A stretch of DNA of 8,011 bases. Source: Methanosarcinales archaeon (GTDB taxonomy: Archaea; Halobacteriota; Methanosarcinia; Methanosarcinales; Methanocomedenaceae). The notes beneath the pieces are model-generated. The model did not search any database and had not been told where the DNA came from. It was given only the letters and a program-made list of their open reading frames with translations. Shown here piece by piece: positions 5,886-8,011 of the stretch (position 1 is the stretch's first letter; each line of letters begins with the position of its first letter). The position numbers and the translations under genes were made by a program. The stretch is taken from NCBI GenBank assembly GCA_030614485.1, contig JAUWTY010000049.1, positions 1 to 8,011 of the forward strand, given 5' to 3'.

Positions 5886-6125
5886 CTATTTTTCTATTGC
5901 CATACTCATATCAACTGCTATCTTTATCAGCCGTAGCCATCCATTAAGTGCCGCTCTCATGGAGACCAGGTCGTAAGAGTTTATCTTAAGAATTAGTTCA
6001 CTACCCTGAATGATAAGCTGTGAACTGGTGCGCTGATGGGATGCACCCAGTTCAGGTAAAAGGGATTGATAAATCACATCAATCTCATTAGACATTTCAA
6101 AAATGAATTCTGATTCGATTTCCAT
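5886..6125 (-). CDS. pcc1: KEOPS complex subunit Pcc1
   Basis: Pcc1 is the small dimerisation subunit of KEOPS (Kae1-Bud32-Cgi121-Pcc1), which transfers threonylcarbamoyl to A37 of ANN-decoding tRNAs (t6A). The 79-aa length is typical. It opens with EIESEFIFEMSNEIDVIYQS, has SLLPELG (21-27) and a central strand region with LIIQGSELILKINSYD (37-52), then the signature helix with SMRAALNGWLRLIKIA (55-70). Its place between rpoP and pfdB is the conserved euryarchaeal order and supports the call despite weak sequence conservation. The ribosome site AGGGGGT lies 6 nt before the ATG. The 95-bp gap to rpoP contains a TATA-like AGTATATC, so an internal promoter is possible but unproven. Confidence 0.88.
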   Translation of the reverse strand: MEIESEFIFEMSNEIDVIYQSLLPELGASHQRTSSQLIIQGSELILKINSYDLVSMRAALNGWLRLIKIAVDMSMAIEK

Positions 6126-6220
6126 AATTGACCCCCTTATGCAAAATCGAGCCGGGAAGATGACAAAAGGAATTGTAGAAGATATACTATCCCCTACTTT
6201 CCTAGCAAATAAATCCTGAC

Positions 6221-6358
6221 CTAAACCGCTTCTACCTTTTTGATAAGGGTTGGTCTCTCTTTTATCAGTATCCTGTGCCCACAGAATTGGCAGCGGATAC
6301 CCATTACTTCGTAGTCTATCTCCACCGAATGCTTACACCTTGTACATATATATCCCAT
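6221..6358 (-). CDS. rpoP: RNA polymerase subunit P (Rpo12)
   Basis: This 45-aa protein is the archaeal equivalent of eukaryotic RPB12 and sits at the Rpo3/Rpo10 assembly platform of RNA polymerase. It starts [15 protein letters not shown] and continues with [18 protein letters not shown]. The four zinc ligands C5, C8, C23 and C26 are present, and the HRILIKERP segment is diagnostic. The ATG at 6358 has GAGGT about 4 nt upstream. It lies 22 bp after rpl37ae, the usual neighbour in archaea. Nothing is unusual apart from its small size. Confidence 0.95.
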   Translation of the reverse strand: MGYICTRCKHSVEIDYEVMGIRCQFCGHRILIKERPTLIKKVEAV

Positions 6359-6380
6359 TTGACCTCACTCCGGAATTGGC

Positions 6381-6791
6381 CTAAAATGTAGTTTCACCTG
6401 AAGTAGTATCTTCTTTCAGACTAACGGTTTCTTGAAAGGCTGTTACTTCTTCAGTTGCTGATTCCAATTCCATTTCTTCGGTCTCAGGCTCCAGGTCCTC
6501 AATGAATATATCAGTCTCCATAGCCTTCTTAACAGACCGGGTTACTGCAAGACCCATGGACGTATATGGTACATAAGTACCGCCAGTGAAAGTATGGTCG
6601 CACTTTTTGCAGTTCCAAATACCTGTATCGGTGCGGCGTATAGTCATCTGGCCACATTTGGGACACTTGTATCCCTGTCTCATGCGTTCTTCGATATCTG
6701 CGACAAGTTTTCGGTTCTTCCTTCCGTAACGGACACCGAACCTGCCTGCTGAACGGGTCTTGTGTCCTTTACGGGTATATTTCTTTGCCAT
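6381..6791 (-). CDS. rpl37ae: large-subunit ribosomal protein L37Ae (eL43) with an acidic C-terminal tail
   Basis: This is a zinc-ribbon protein of the archaeal 50S subunit that binds 23S rRNA. The core (1-90) is typical: basic [20 protein letters not shown], then YKCPKCGQ (C43, C46) and [13 protein letters not shown] (C61, C64), ending with AVTRSVKKA. The family is usually about 85-95 aa, but here the protein continues in frame to residue 136. The extra 46 residues have 16 D/E, many T and one K, opposite in charge to the core. They are probably disordered and may be a lineage-specific extension. The ATG at 6791 lies 3 nt after the rrp42 stop, with GGAG inside the end of rrp42, so translation is likely coupled. 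Confidence 0.95.
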   Translation of the reverse strand: MAKKYTRKGHKTRSAGRFGVRYGRKNRKLVADIEERMRQGYKCPKCGQMTIRRTDTGIWNCKKCDHTFTGGTYVPYTSMGLAVTRSVKKAMETDIFIEDLEPETEEMELESATEEVTAFQETVSLKEDTTSGETTF

Positions 6792-6794
6792 GAA

Positions 6795-7574
6795 CTAAAT
6801 CTCCAGGAATTTTTCTCTAATCTCCTGCCCTTTTCTGCAGGATACATCTACTATATGATTGATCTGATCAACTGTAAGTGATCCATTTCCGCTTTTCTGC
6901 ATGCCTGCTATGGCACCTTCCTGATTGGAAATGACGGTCAGCTTGCAATCTGCAACCCGCTCTTCTTCCATTGACGGGTCAAATACGATCCCGCCACCAA
7001 TATCCACTGCCGTTACCGACACTGGTATATCTCTTACAGGTAAGGGCATATCTTCGCCAATACCATAGCGTTCACCAGGTATCTTGGCTGTCAGGAGTGC
7101 TGCAATTGCACCCAGTGAAGCTGCATCCATGAGGTTTCCACCGTCATCCAGTACATGGATATCAATGAAGATCATCCAGACTTGCTCTCCCTCTGTAATG
7201 CACAACTTCTTTAAATCTATTGCGCCTGATTCACGGACACCCCTGTCAGTCACCCTGGCAAGTTCAATAGCTTTCTCCCTTGGAGGACCGGATTCAAATT
7301 CAGGGGATGCAAGAGGTATTAGCTCCATACTTGTGATGATTACACCCACATCAGGAGTGTCGGGGAATGGAGTCCCGGGCTGTATCTTCACACCGGCAAT
7401 TATCTTGGTATCGCCGATCTCCACCCGTGCCGAACCTTCAGCTTTATCAATAACACCCGTTTCAATGGAAATAGTCCTTGTCTCTTCAGGTTTACGACCA
7501 TCAAGTCGCTCGCCTTTCAACATCAGACGGATTAATTGGTCTTTCTGTATAATTGATACGACCTGTTTATTCAT
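6795..7574 (-). CDS. rrp42: exosome core subunit Rrp42 (RNase PH fold, non-catalytic)
   Basis: Rrp42 alternates with Rrp41 in the hexameric ring of the archaeal exosome; it shapes the RNA path and the active site but lacks catalytic residues itself. The 259-aa length matches the family. Landmarks are KGERLDGRKPEE (20-31), ARVEIGDTKIIAGVK (49-63), SPEFESGPP (90-98) with ELARVTDRGVRESG (104-117), HVLDDGGNLMDAASLGA (140-156) and GIVFDPSMEEE (195-205). An in-frame ATG at 7619 would add 15 residues, and another lies at 7583, but the 7574 ATG is best placed 9 nt after GAGGAGG and starts at the family N-terminus. The start overlaps the rrp41 stop as ATGAATAA (8 bp), which indicates translational coupling so that ring subunits are made in equal amounts. 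Confidence 0.96.
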   Translation of the reverse strand: MNKQVVSIIQKDQLIRLMLKGERLDGRKPEETRTISIETGVIDKAEGSARVEIGDTKIIAGVKIQPGTPFPDTPDVGVIITSMELIPLASPEFESGPPREKAIELARVTDRGVRESGAIDLKKLCITEGEQVWMIFIDIHVLDDGGNLMDAASLGAIAALLTAKIPGERYGIGEDMPLPVRDIPVSVTAVDIGGGIVFDPSMEEERVADCKLTVISNQEGAIAGMQKSGNGSLTVDQINHIVDVSCRKGQEIREKFLEI

Positions 7575-8011
7575 GGGAATCATCCTCCTCTGTATCAGGT
7601 TCCTCAACTGTTTCTTCAACTATTTTCTCATCCGTTTCCTCTTCCTCTTTTTCTTCTTCGGGAGCGTTTTCCTTTATTTCAGGTTCTTCTTCATCAGTTT
7701 CGCCAGCAACCTCTTCTTCTACTTCTTCAGCTTCGGTAGTAACATCTTCTGAATCTTTGTTTTCCTCAGCAGTTACGACCTCTTCCACAGACGGTTCTTC
7801 AGTTTCTTCTTCATTTGTGTCCTGCATCTTGGCATAATGGTCCATCAGTGCCTGTCTTTGTATCTCATACACTTGACGGCATCCTTCCTGTGCCATTAAC
7901 AGGCCAGCTTTCAGCTCTTCAGGTGTGAGATGCCCGTCCATCTGTAACAGGGTTATCTTTCCATCCTGTGTCATTGCAATGGGGACATCTGCCTGTCCAT
8001 AATTATCCTCA
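7567..8011 (-). CDS. rrp41: exosome catalytic subunit Rrp41, C-terminal part, with a long acidic tail
   Basis: Rrp41 is the phosphorolytic 3'-5' exoribonuclease subunit of the archaeal exosome. Only the last 147 residues are in the window; the 5' end lies beyond 8011. The frame enters with EDNYGQADVPIAM. The two aspartates six residues apart (codons at 8005-8007 and 7987-7989) match the catalytic pair D182/D188 of Sulfolobus Rrp41, so the visible part of the active site is intact. DGKITLLQMDGHLTPEEL and the helix up to ALMDHYAKMQ complete the RNase PH core. From there an 82-residue tail follows (7570-7815) with 44 D/E residues, hardly any basic ones and no hydrophobic core, certainly disordered in isolation. 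Methanosarcina Rrp41 proteins are, as I recall, also extended at the C-terminus. The stop overlaps the rrp42 start. Confidence 0.95.
   Translation of the reverse strand, partial: EDNYGQADVPIAMTQDGKITLLQMDGHLTPEELKAGLLMAQEGCRQVYEIQRQALMDHYAKMQDTNEEETEEPSVEEVVTAEENKDSEDVTTEAEEVEEEVAGETDEEEPEIKENAPEEEKEEEETDEKIVEETVEEPDTEEDDSHE
7584..7590 (-). promoter_or_regulatory. Shine-Dalgarno site deciding the rrp42 start
   Basis: GAGGAGG lies within the 3' end of rrp41, 9 nt before the ATG at 7574 and directly against another ATG at 7583. The spacing favours 7574. Confidence 0.7.

Noticed and set aside
7575..7619. Longer Rrp42 start at 7619
   Set aside because: It adds a basic stretch that is rrp41 tail DNA read in another frame; GAGGAGG and family length support 7574.
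7084..7837. Plus-strand frames coding for serine-rich and phenylalanine-rich proteins that look like membrane or surface proteins
   Set aside because: They are the reverse complement of rrp42 and of the E-rich Rrp41 tail (GAA/GAG codons read as TTC/CTC), so the hydrophobic and serine runs are artefacts.
1..8011. CRISPR arrays, tRNA or rRNA genes, insertion sequences
   Set aside because: No regularly spaced repeats, no cloverleaf-like sequence and no transposase or terminal inverted repeats were seen by eye.

Overview
The window looks like part of a chromosome from a methanogenic or methane-oxidising euryarchaeon, most likely in or near the Methanosarcinales (an ANME-2 or Methanoperedens-like lineage would fit, but the sequence alone does not prove it). 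The evidence is the archaeal exosome/KEOPS/prefoldin/RpoP gene order, an archaeal pelota, a probable tetrahydromethanopterin:glutamate ligase, TATA-box-like promoters and archaeal Shine-Dalgarno sites. Every gene I can support lies on the minus strand, so transcription runs from high to low coordinates.

Region A (about 4499-8011) is the distal part of the archaeal exosome superoperon: rrp41 (cut by the window edge), rrp42, rpl37ae, rpoP (45 aa), pcc1, pfdB and a DHH/DHHA1 phosphoesterase. These genes link RNA degradation, the ribosome, RNA polymerase, the tRNA t6A modification complex and a chaperone. Rrp41 and L37Ae both carry acidic C-terminal tails that the core families do not need.

Region B (about 960-4498) starts after a 138-bp AT-rich gap that holds a good TATA box. 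It contains pelota (ribosome rescue), a DUF434/DUF5616 protein starting 2 nt after the pelota stop, an ATP-grasp ligase called as MptN (joined by a GTGA stop/start overlap) and purC. The tight spacing suggests co-transcription of at least pelota, DUF434 and mptN. The DUF434 protein has a PIN/NYN-like acidic pattern, making it a candidate nuclease linked to pelota.

Region C (1-959) is an accessory, partly decayed end. It has an intact small antitoxin-like gene, a RelE/ParE-type toxin that keeps only its N-terminal part, the C-terminal piece of a DUF4143-type ATPase fused to it by rearrangement, a small acidic antitoxin-like reading frame without a normal start, and a partial second copy of the purC 3' end. 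This looks like a turnover hotspot next to conserved housekeeping genes.
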